64,000 nucleotides of DNA from Lateolabrax maculatus (lineage: Eukaryota > Chordata > Actinopteri > Acropomatiformes > Lateolabracidae), in contig CM062211.1 in assembly GCA_031216445.1 (NCBI GenBank), forward strand, positions 3,422,001 to 3,486,000, in the 5' to 3' direction. The notes under the pieces were generated by a model. It had not been told where the DNA came from, ran no database searches, and saw only the letters and a program-made list of their open reading frames with translations. The stretch's first letter is position 1, and every line of letters begins with the position of its first letter. Shown here piece by piece: positions 49,601 to 61,600 of this stretch. The translations under genes were made by a program, and so were the position numbers.

Positions 49601-52600
49601 TGATCAGTTGCAGGTGAGGGTGTATTGAGGTGGTGCTGAACAAGGCTGTGGAAATGTTGAAATGACGAGTTTGCCTGACCATACAGCCCAAAGAGCAGAG
49701 ATTTTAACCAAATGAAGTGAATCTTTTCAGTTGCAAACTAGCCACTTTGTCTGAACATACATGCCAAATCTGATTTAGTTTGATTTGAGATACTGCTCAC
49801 TGAAGCATAAAGGCTTTGGTAGCCAACACAGTAATTGCCTGATACTAATAGCATGCTTTATCGTCTATTTTTGTCTAAATGTGGTATTTACACATAATTT
49901 TGGGTTAAAAATGGGAAATATGTAAATATTTTTTAACAACTATATGCCCCTGTTGGGCTTAACTGTATTCAAAGAAGAGGCCTTATAACTAACTGGCTGA
50001 GAGCCACCTATAACCTGCATTATTATGGAAAATGCGAAGAAAAACTGGCATGTCAAATCGCGACTTTGGCAACTGTCTCCATTGAATTTCTCATCAGTTG
50101 ATTACTAGTACCTGATTTATGTCTAGCTGCTTTGCTAACAAACTTATTGTGAGTATAAAGTCAGTATCTCAAATACTTAACAGTGACCAGTTTGAACCAT
50201 TCTTGGTAAGTGTTGATGCCATAAATAGTACATTTGTCAATTTATTGATCATTTCTAACCCAAGAGAAGTTGTTGCTTCTTTGCCAAACAGAGTTTTTCT
50301 TTTTGCTGGTAGGACTATTCCTGCTTTAACCCCTGCATGTACTCTGTGACTAAGTCAGAGAACCTCTACAGCACAAACAACACAGCAGAAAGGAGCTGGT
50401 CAGTAAGAGTAGAGTAAAACGGTGAATCTTGGAGTATCCACTGAAATAGCATGTTGAGCAGATTGGTATTGTCATAAAAAGATACATCGATGGAAACATC
50501 TTTGTCTCTTTCTGTAATTTCCTTTTCTGTAACTAAAATATTTAGAAAACAGTCTAGTAGTTGAAATGTGCAGTGGTTGTAATTAGTTTTTACCATGGCA
50601 CAGTCACTATCTCGCTCTGTGCTTTCTCATTTCTCTGAGTTAATTGCTGGTTTTGCGAAGTCAATTGGATGCCTTTAAATCTTGTTTACATTCCACAGAT
50701 TCCTTTTGTATACGTGCACATATTTCTTGACATCATTGGATTAGAGGGAAAATGATCCTCTTGTGACGAGGAGACACTTCTTGTGTTTAGCATACCTCTC
50801 CATGAACCACCCTGGTGCAAGGAGTGAACGGGGTTTAGTTTGGGTTGAGGGTTTTTTCAGGGTAAAGGAGTGCAGAGTGGGTCTAGTGTATGTGGTCGTG
50901 AGGCCTCAGTGTCACTCCTGCTCATTCATACACTCCTCCCTCCGCTGCAGGTTGTCCCGCTTTAACTGGCTGAATAATCCCCACCCTGCCTGGCTCGTGT
51001 CTCTGCACCAGCCTCGATTTGAGCTGTCATATGTTTGTGTGTTTTCTCATTGTGTGTGTGTGTACCTGACACACTTACAAGCTTTTGCTTGTCATCCCCT
51101 GATAACATATTACATATTGTTACAGAACATAACATAAGGCCGTACCATCATAATAAAGTGTGTCAGTCCCTTTTACCAGCACACTGTCACCTAATAATTA
51201 TTAAAAGGATGAACATAACTCACAGTCTATTAAGGACTTTGCAGCTCTGTTGTTATTTTCATGTAGACCTCAGTTAAGTAAAATTAGAAATGTGCTCTTA
51301 TTTGCAGTGCATATTGGCACTACTGATGAATGAAAATCTTTGATTGCACACACTGTGCCACCTCAAACACATTCAGTTATGATATATGGATAGTCTCACA
51401 AACAGAAACCATGTTGATATTTAATATATTCTATGGTCTGAGGTTGAAGGTCCATCTTGACCCAAGGCAAGAATATTGTTTGGCTACAAGTCTATGTGTG
51501 ACTCCACATTTAATGGCCAGTGATGTCCAATTAATTGAGACCTACTTGTGTGGAATTACAAGCTTTCGAGCACTGATGTTTTAACTCTGCTTATCTCACA
51601 CTGCTTCAGGAAAAATAAAATTAAAAACAAAACCCAAGTTATTGTTCGGGGCTCAGGAATGAGGGCCAGCTCCAAACAAAAAGAAAATTAACCTCTTGTC
51701 TTTGATGACTTGATCCTTAAGCACCACTCCCACAAGCATCCACACATTTCTAGTTCACAAGGGAGAGGGGATGACTTTAGCATTTCCCTGTGTGTTTTGG
51801 GAGCTGGCCTACTTTCTGTTTGTGTATTGTCTCTGTGTGTCTGTGCTTCTGTTCTAGTTCCCTTGGTAAAGGCCCACAGCCTCTGTTGTTTTCCCTGAGG
51901 CAGCGTTTATTCCAAACTGTCCAGGTTTTATCTAAATGCTGGTGAAGACCTCTCCTTTATTTAGCTTTGGATAATATTTTGTTTTGTGCAGTTTTATGCT
52001 AGATTTCCATCCTTTGTATTGGGAGGCTAAGTGTATTCTCTGTGCGAATGAATGCTGCCATTAAGCAGCCTGCGGGGCTTCAGATGGAACTAAGCTGAAA
52101 GACGGGCTTGTGGTGGTTACATAAGTCAGCCTTTGTCGTGTCATTGTGCCACTGGGATGAGCCAAGCCCTGGCCAACAGTGGAAATGGCCTCATTAACCA
52201 GCAAATAAGCATTTTAACACGTCTCACTACTGTTTATCAAGCAGATATAGACTCATTTAAAAGACGATATACACATGAAAACAGCTGTAACTAATAGATG
52301 TTTCTTATACTTTAGCTGTATAATCTGCCAATTTATTTGTTGCTTCCAGTATAGTTTAGTGTTGCTTTAATGACCACATCAGCACTACATACACCAAAAG
52401 GGCAACTGAGGCACCAAATTGGTGAAATTCATAGTTTGAATTTGAACTTTGGTACTCAGAGCAAGTAGCCTAACGTAGCACACAGACTGGAAGCAGGGGG
52501 AAACAGCTACCCTGCCTTTGGGTGAATGGACCCACCTAAAGGTCCGTTGAGATCCCAAGCTGATGTAGGTCCTTGTCGAATGTGTAGAAATAGAAATGAG

Positions 52601-55600
52601 TCCTTCAGTGTGTGCACTGGGGCTGTTTACCAACAGCTGGACTCTCAGGCACATAACAGGCATTCAAAATCACATCAGGTCACAATGGTAATGAGAACAT
52701 GTGCCATTCTATGACTAAATACCAGTCTCCAAAGTCATGGTGGAATGGTGTGGCAAATCTTTTTCTTTTAACGGGATTATTTGAAATCATAGTTTATTTA
52801 CATGACAAAAGAAAACAATACTGTTTAGAAAAACTAAAAGGAGCTTATTTTAAATAACATGGACTAACCTCTGTATCTGTCCCTCTCTGTGTCTCTCTGC
52901 AGTGGAGGGTGAAGGTCAAGGTCGCATTCTCCAGCGGTTTCCTGAGAAAGACTGGGAAGACAGCCCGTTCCCACAAGGCATAGAGCTGGTAAGTCAACAC
53001 TTACAGACATGTTCCAGTGTAACTCAGTGGCTAGAACACGGCACTTGACCCTGTCAGGGTTAGGGGTTCAATTCCCGGGGCAGCTCGGTGGTTAGAGGAA
53101 CTGCCAGCATTACAGGATGTATAGTAGAGCATTTGTCAGCCTTTGAACTGGATGAGAGGTATTTTTATGGTGATCGGCAGTTATAGTATATTGGTCATGG
53201 ATAAGTGAGTCTGTTAGTAGTAGTCAGCATGGATTGACACACATTTCATATTGGTTAAAAAGGTCAGGTGGTTAAAAGCGCAGCCGCTTTGCGAATCAAG
53301 TGTGAAACGGACGCCTAAAAAGTTTCTTCATAAACGGTTTTGGTGTGGATTGACTTGAAAGGATAGTTCAGATTTCTTGAAGTGAGGTTGTATGAGGTAC
53401 TTATCTATAGTCAGGGATAGTATAGTCTGTCCCTTTAAGATAAAAAAAGAGTACAGCAAATGGTGTGTCACGTGCCACTTACAGGCCAACTTCCGATCAT
53501 GTCATCAAGTCAGTGAGGCAACTTAATGTGTAATGACCATATGTTATAATAACACTGCTAATATTGACTTTCTATTGTTTGACCTCAGTCAACACTTTAC
53601 AGTGTTGATTGCGACATTAACATTCCATGGTTTTGCGAGTAAATATTTGAAACTTCCATACCGTAGCTTTTTTTAAACCAACTACACTGTGATTAGAGAT
53701 GAGAGCAAAATGTACAGAACTACACCCAGAGTCTGTTCATACAGTCCAGTCAGAGCTCTGGTGGTGTCGTCATATTATTAAAGCTGACGGAAAGTTTTCA
53801 GAACCTGTTTTGTTACGTTAATGATAGCCCAGCCCAGGGTGAATCACCTTGAGGTGCTGTAAGAACATGTGACCCACTACTGTCTGATATGTCACCCAGG
53901 TTGGTATGTACACTAATCTTTTTTTTGCCCCTTCTTCCCACCACCATCTGATTCCAACCTGTTCAACATGTTCCTGTTTCCCCTCTGGCCTCAACTCTGC
54001 TATCACCTTTTCATGTCTCGCTCCTCATCATCCTCCTACTCTTCTCTAGTTCTGTCAGCCCAGTGGTTGGCAGCTGGTTCCTGAGCGACAGCCTGCCTCC
54101 TTTTTTGTCGCGGTTTTGACTGACATCAACTCTGAGCGTCACTACTGTGCCTGCTTCACCTTCTGGGAGGGCCTAGACAACCTACAGGTGAGACAGACGT
54201 CCACTTTTCAAAGTCACAGGGATCTGTGTAGCCGTGGACTGAACCTGGGTCTCCACTGTGGTTGCGCCCCCACATTGTGTGTTTTCAATTGTAAAATCCT
54301 GCGTGTAAACCAGTTTAAAGTGTTTATCTCAGCCTGACATGTTCTTCTGTGTGTTCAGCTGCAGAAGGCCAAGGCCAGCGAGGCAGATGAGGCGGATGAG
54401 GAACCGGCCGTCGTCAAATCAGCTCAGGTCTTCGCCCCCAAGAGCCTGGTGCTGGTGTCTCGAATGGACTACACAGAAGTGTTCAGGGTACGACACACAC
54501 ACAACTGCTCCACGTACTCTACCATTTCTGCATCTTTTGTGGAAAGCCCTGTGGCATGTTCTTGTTGACCCTTGACCTCCGTGTCCCTCCATCTTGATTG
54601 AACAGAACTGTCTGGGTCTGATCTACACCGTCCATGTAGATGGCTTGTCTGTCCCCTTGGAAACAGTGATCGGAAATCTCCTCACTTGTGTCATCCCCAT
54701 TGCTGGAGGCTCCCAGGTAACTCCTTAACCATTCATCTCTTTCTCATACAGACACGTGTACAAACTACACTGCCCTGCAAAGATCATGATGTCATATAGA
54801 CCAAAACTGTTGTGAACAGCTGAAGGGTGAAGATAAGTTGTGAGTCTTTGCTGGGTGGTATATGCTCCTTATGTTACCCCATGCCTCGCTCAGCAGCGCA
54901 GCTTATTCAGGCAGTAAGCAATGTAGAGACGTAGAGCTTGGCGCAGCCTGCTAGTGTAGCACCTTGTTCAGCATGGACAGCTAGCTCTGACTGCTAGCAT
55001 CGCTAAACTTGCATCCGACTAAGGTTGGTACAACAGAAATAATATTGTTGGTGATGTTTAGACCCTGTTTTCATGTGTATATGAATGCCTGTTGAAGAGA
55101 CTATGTTTATGGGCATGCAGATGTTGCAGATGTTTGCCTGCACATTTTTTTGTGCATGCATAACTGAATAATTTATGGATTACTATCTACAGAGTCAGTC
55201 TGAGGTTTAAAATTATACTAATCTTCTTCATGGAGCTGGTTTTACTGCATATCTGTCCCCGAGGGGTAGTGTCCTACACAGCTCAGTCCTGTAAACACAC
55301 TTAAGTGTGGACGTGTTAGTATTAATTAAGATCCTTTTCACTGTTATGGGAGACATTAATTTCAAAGCTTTGCAAAGCACATAGCCTTGTTTTGTGGAAG
55401 ATCAGCGCCGCTTAACAGATGTAGACCGTATCATTGCATTTAGCAAGCAATGTTAGCCATGAAGAAAACCACACTCCTTCCATTTATAACTAGTTAAACA
55501 AGGCAGACATGTTTGTTTCCTTTTACATAACTTGTAATATCTGAGATGCTAACTCAATACTTTCAACCACGCTTGACTTTTTTTGTTGATATCTTTGTAT

Positions 55601-56462
55601 ACTTGATGGATATGTAAAATGACTCAGCCAATGAGCAACAGTGTTTTTCTTTCATGCTGGAAAAAGAAAATTAGAGGACAGTATACACAAATATCATGTG
55701 ACCATGCACCAGCAGCATTGTGTGTGCATATTTGAGTTATTTTTAACAACTTATTCCTCATTACATTTTATGAATTTTCTTTGTTTGTAATTTTCTTTTG
55801 TTTCTTCCCTTACTCATATTTTCATATATTTTGTAAGATTTTTATTATTTTTTTATCTCACATGCAGAAAATAGTGATTTCTTTCTGTTTTTTAATCATT
55901 TTATGTGCAAGAAAACTAAGAAAGTGTAATAGGGATGCTATTACACTTATCCATGCCCATGGTGCACATACAGCAAGTATCCATTTTCTCTAAATACACA
56001 TCAGTTAAACCCTCCCACTGTGGTTTCCAGATGTTATAACCCTTGTGTGTCAACACTAGTTCCTCTGTGTTACAGATAAATGAGTCCCCAGTTTGTAGTT
56101 TAGACAAGGTTCCTCAGGCCCTGGCCTGTGACTGGCTGCTGGCCTGTCTCCAGGTAACTTTCCCATTCTGCAAGCTTCACCAATCAACAACCAGCTCAAT
56201 GTTATTGATTCTGTTAATCAAACAGACTGAAGTTGTTTTTTTTTCTTTAAGGAATGTGTTCTTTTTAAGCTGTCATTTCAAATCATACGTGATTGATGGT
56301 GCTTCAGCTATTTCTGACCTGCTTTTTTGTGCATTTTGTGAGTTCCACAGGATCATGTTAATCATTTCAAACGTTAAATTTATTTTTGTCACCTCCCATG
56401 TTTGTCATCAACTTGATTTCTTTAAGCTATTATTGAGAATTTTAGTTGCTTCTACACTCACT

Positions 56463-56507
<45 letters not shown>

Positions 56508-58624
56508 TCAAAACCCGTTGCTGTGCAAGTCGAAGTTCAGTTGCTAGGTGACCATATGGGATGGCAGATGGCTTGCTACGGGGCAGCGCAGTGTCTGAAC
56601 CAGAGAATCACATCTAATCAGTATTAACACACATACCGACGCAAACAGCAGAAGCTAAAGTGCGCCCCTCCTCACACACTAACACAAATCTGAAAACACA
56701 GGCCAAACATGAAACACAGTCCATTATCATTCTCCATCATACTAATGGATTCTTACTAAAAGGTTGTCAGTGGTTTCGTCAGAGCTGTATGAAATGTAAA
56801 ATTTAAGACACACTCTCCCAGTTTGTGTTGTTCAAACAAACAGCCATATATGTGCACACAGCTCCTTCAAGCCCCTACAAATGAGTTTGTACTGCTTCTC
56901 TCCAGCCAAGCACAAACAGTTCTGTTCTTCCAGCTCAAGAGGAGGACAGGCCACTCAGAAAAGAGTAACACACACTTACACACATTCCTTTATCTGTTTA
57001 ATCACACGGGAGGTTTCTATCAGCCTCACTAAATGTCTGTCATTACCACAGAGTGTGTCTGTTCACGCCAACCTCTGCCCAAACACACAACAAAGGAACA
57101 ACTCCAGCAACGTGACACTGAAATCAGCTCTGCCATTATACATATTGTTGTGTCACGCACATAACAGACAATCCTCGAACAGGTTAGAGTACCTGTAATA
57201 CTTGTGTGTGGATATGTTAACCTTGTATGATATATTTTCAGCCACCTAGATTTATTTATTTTTTATTCAGAACTCTTTCTTCCAAGTTGCACATTACTCA
57301 ATAAGGTTCTCATAAAATGACGCAACATGCGTTTGTCAGTCATTAGTGACATGTAAGAGAGTTCAGTGTGGATCCAGCAGCCTCAACGTCTTATAAGATG
57401 TAGTGTTACAAAAAAATGAACGAAAAGGTGTAGCAACAGTACCTACGGGGGGCGAGGCTTAGGGAATGGTCAACTTAACTGCAGACGTTTGCACTTTTGA
57501 GCTACATTTACATGCACTAGTAATGGCCAAGGCTGTCACATCAATGTCTGTTGAGTGACTAAAAGAGGTCTGAGGTTCTGCCTGTGGAGGAAATTGTCCA
57601 CTTTTATCAAAACAAAAAAAAAAAAAGAAAGAAATGTGCAGCTTGTGAAATAACGGTGACTCGAACAGGTTGACCAGCAGGATGTTACTACACTGCAGTC
57701 ATTTATCTGAATAGTTTACATAACCCTAATGTGAAGTGAACTTGAGGCTGTTGGCCTGTTGTAAGAAATGGTGAATTACAAAAGTAGAGCAGCAGGGTGG
57801 CCCTGTGGTTAGGAAGACCATCCTCTATCAGAGAAGTGACAAGCCACTAAGTTTTTATGCATCCTTTCTCGTCAAGTCCCCTTGAACAACATAGTGAATC
57901 CCCGCAATCTGTACACGACCCTGACCTGTGACCTGTGTGTGTGAGAGTATGTGTGTGGTAGTGTTGGATTTCCCCATTGTGGGGGATGACTTCTATTTAT
58001 TATGGAAGAAAGTCAAATGCTCATTACGCAGTTATAGGAACATGTTTAAATCTGTCTCTATAACGAATGTGACAGGGAAATCCAATCCCTGTTTCCAGAC
58101 ACTGTCTTTCACTCTGCCAAGTGCTCTGACTGACAGAAGTAGATTTAGGAGTAACACATTACAACTTGCAGGCTTACCTGAGAGAAAAGCCACATCCAAC
58201 TGAAAGTTGCACAAGTTCTTCTGCTGGAGGTCATTGCCTCTTTCTGTCAGTCGAACACATGACAAGACACACGTTCGTTCTCACATAGCCTGTGAACTTC
58301 ACTTTTCCCTATAACTCTTGTCAGCGTGTCAGTGAGTTTGGGGTTGAAAGGTGATTTCAGAGCAGGAACTCCACTGTTTCCAGTATCAGTTATGGTTTGA
58401 AAACAGTCATATGGTGTTGGGAAAGCCAAACCGCAGTCAGATGTTTTCAGTTTTGATATATCTCAGCTTTAGAAATTCCCTTATCACACCAGTGTTATAG
58501 TTGCAGTGTCATTTTATATGTAAGAGTTCATGTAGTTCATTAAATAGCTTGTGATGATCCTCATTTTAACTTCTAGTTTCTCACAAGACTGTGCTCAATG
58601 ACACTCGTCTGTGCCTTCAAAGAG

Positions 58625-58677
<53 letters not shown>

Positions 58678-61600
58678 CCTATTGTGACTTACGCTATTAA
58701 AAGTAATATAAACTGAATACTTATCTTCCCCTCTATCACCATTGTTACTGTTATTTCTTCCACATTAACTTACCAGTATTTGTGCTGTGGTTTCTTTCTT
58801 TGTGTGTTTATTTTGAGTTGGGAGTAAAATGACATCTGTTGCAGTCATTGTGCTGCCGAATGCTGAATGATGGCTTTACTTTGTTTTGCACGTGTGTCTC
58901 TCATGTCTGATGTTGCACTCATCCTATATTTTTACACAGCCATCATGTTGCAGTTCATGTCCATGATGTTATTGTTTGTGCAGCCTACTTGTTTTGCAAC
59001 GCTGATACATTACTGTCATATTGTTGTGAAGTTTGGGCATTCTGTGCCCTCACTCCTGTTGTTTCTAACCTGTGTCTTATCCTGCGGGGTGCGTGTGTCT
59101 CTGCTGGGTGCTTGTGTAGCCCGGCCAGGAGGAGAGAGAGGAGAGTTTGGTACGCCAGCCTGACTTCATTCTCCACTCACCACCAATCAGCTCTGAGCTT
59201 TCTCGGCTTCCTTTCCTCCACCCATTCCCTTCAGCCAATCCACGCACACCTCCTGTGGCAGGAGAACCAATCAAAATGCTTTGCTACAGACTCAATATGT
59301 GACCAGCAACTGATCATTAATTTAATATGAAGTACGCATCTGATACAGGCCTCCTTATGTTTGTTTCCTTCATGTAACCTCTGTGGTTCTGTTGAGGATC
59401 TGAAAGATTCACAGTTCAGATTCCACAGTACACTTTCAGATCAGTGCACCGTGAATAGCATCAGTCGAAATGCATTCACAGGACTAATGAAATGTAATGA
59501 GGAGGAGCAGAACTGCTTGTCACAATGTAGTTTATCCCATTGAAAAAGTTACACTTTACTTTATGTCCCATATTTAGCATTTGTAAGCAGTGGATAAACA
59601 TTTAATACATGGTTTATAACACACTATGATGTAGTTGTCTGCAACTATAAGCACATTTTAAGTGTTTTATTAAGGTATAGTATTTGTCTCCACTTATGGG
59701 TGTCCACAGGAGGAGTTATAGTTGACAAATACATTAATAAACACTCAACTGCACTACAACTTCATATATTGCTTATGAAAGTTGAATAAGAGTCATAAAG
59801 TAAAGTGTTGCGCAGTGATTATAACTGTTTAGAGGCATTAGAGGCCATAGTAATTTAGAACAGTGATGAAGATGCTACATCAGAGCCATGTGGTTATTAA
59901 TAAAAATGATGCAGACCTCCAGCCGATCAGAACTGGCTATTCTCTCCAGCCATGTACATTAACACTTTCCATATTTGCCCCTTATTATCAAACCTCAAAA
60001 GGCAAACACCGAATTGAACACACCTGATGATCAGATGTTGGATCACAGTATTGAATTGCTGACAGCTCGCCTATGGTTGCCGACGCTATTGCTGCTGCTG
60101 TAGAGAGCATGAAATAATGCTGCACTTACCCCTCCCAGCTAGCCTAGTACACACACAGCCATACTGACCACTTTCAGAGGAAGCTGTTTTTCAGAAACTG
60201 ATTACAGATTCAATCGTACTAGTTTGTGAACCTTGAAAGCCCTCTGGCAAGATGCAAAAACACCTTGGATGTCTTCTGTTGCTCAAAATAGTCCAGGTGT
60301 TGATACAAGTGCTTTCATGTCATTTTGTTTTCTCTGTGCACAAGAAAACCAAATTTTTGATTATCTGTAAATAATATCTGGATTTTCATTTTGCCCATAA
60401 CTGTGTAGCCCAAGTTAAAAAAGGCTGTGGAAAATTACTCATAAATAATTATGGAGGGCTTAACTGTTAAAGCATAGTCATGTGGTCTTGCCTCATCTTG
60501 TGCTGTAATGCTTAGTTGTACTGTATTATTGTGCTCATACTGTATTGATTTATATTTTTGCTCTCTAAATCATCCCTCTTTCCACTCCCGGACACGCTTG
60601 TTATCCAAACCACACACAAATCAATATTTATTGGCTTTGTCCTCTGTCTGGAGCACAGTAGATTTCCAGTTTTACAAAGTCAATTTGATTATCTGTGACA
60701 CAGTTATTAGACACAGTGTAGAGCAAATCAGAGATCCTAAATTTCATCCCTGAAAAAGCAGCATCTATGCTTTTGTAACCTCTTTAAGGAAGAGACTTTC
60801 AACCTTTTCACAGATTGCAGATCAGATGTGTTTGTACAGTGTCAAACGTCTGAGATGTTAATTTTATCCCAGGACACGCTTCACGGCCCTAAATTAATCA
60901 TCCATACAGATTCCCCCTGATTTGCTTTCCCTTTGCGCTCACATTAGACTGCAGTGGAAAATCTCCTGCGCATGACACCTGCCATGTCGCTGGGATTTCT
61001 CTCTGCCATAATGGCTCATTGATACGGTGGTGCTGGTGTTGTTTTGCCGTGAGGTCGTTGGCATGGAGTCCTGCCAAGCTCCATTCATGTCCCGATCAGC
61101 TGGATTGGCTTGTGTTTTATTTGTGATGTACCTGCTAAGCTTCTGGGATTGTCCATCTCTCTGTCGCTGATGCACGCTGCTCTCTGGACATGCACAACTG
61201 TGATTAAACCACACTGTCAAACTCTGATTTTCTGAGAAATGGCACACGTTCTTTGGTTTTCTCACCTTCCTTTTCAATCCTCCTTTTCTCTCCTCTCTGT
61301 TAATCTATAGAGGACTATAACGTTAGGTGCTGGCGACCGGCAAGTCATCCAGACCCCCATCGATGACGCGCTTCCTGTCAGCGGCAGCAGTGTGGCCCAG
61401 CTTTTCAGACAGCTTGGTACGGGCAATTATATTATGGGATCAGTCATAGAGGAATTAAAGCCTTTAGCCAAACTTGTTTCACTGTTTAATCACAGCAGAT
61501 TTTTAGATTATTAGTTGAACCGGATAACTAACGTACACTTCTACCGGTAGAACATATGATTTTGAATTTAGCCTCTGTCCCGCAGTCACTGTGACAACCT

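Larger units (their letters stand above)
33484..52902 (+). other. sbf1: sbf1 intron 1 (19.4 kb)
   Basis: Holds the rest of the CpG-rich region (to about 34.0 kb, with a G15 run at 33710-33724), microsatellites, a DNA-transposon-like element at 39.1-40.0 kb, a possible degenerate element at 47.37-47.89 kb and a percomorph repeat fragment at 52.46 kb. The sequence TTATGTAACCTTTATTTGACCAGGTTAT at about 44.11 kb also resembles a widespread fish repeat. No nested gene is supported. Confidence 0.8.
52989..54049 (+). other. sbf1: sbf1 intron 2
   Basis: About 1.06 kb. Contains tRNA-like SINE sequence at 53.0-53.13 kb and a percomorph repeat at 53.35-53.5 kb; otherwise nothing recognisable. Confidence 0.85.
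54717..61310 (+). other. sbf1: sbf1 intron 5 (6.6 kb)
   Basis: Contains a candidate in-phase cassette exon at 56076-56153, a possible 10-codon microexon at 59120-59149, a (CA)n at 56.47 kb, a (GT)n at 58.63 kb and a degraded SINE at 57.79 kb. The longest open frames (56043-56627; 58867-59330) show no domain. Confidence 0.8.

Noticed and set aside
49329..49691. 120-codon minus-strand frame in sbf1 intron 1
   Set aside because: No recognisable domain; typical chance frame in intronic DNA.
53015..53085. A genuine tRNA gene
   Set aside because: A and B boxes are present but no acceptor stem pairs and no terminator follows; SINE origin is more likely.
56043..56627. 194-codon open frame, longest in the window
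   Set aside because: It reads through the candidate cassette exon and then a (CA)n array that yields an HTHT tract; beyond the 26 possible exon codons there is no domain or start context.
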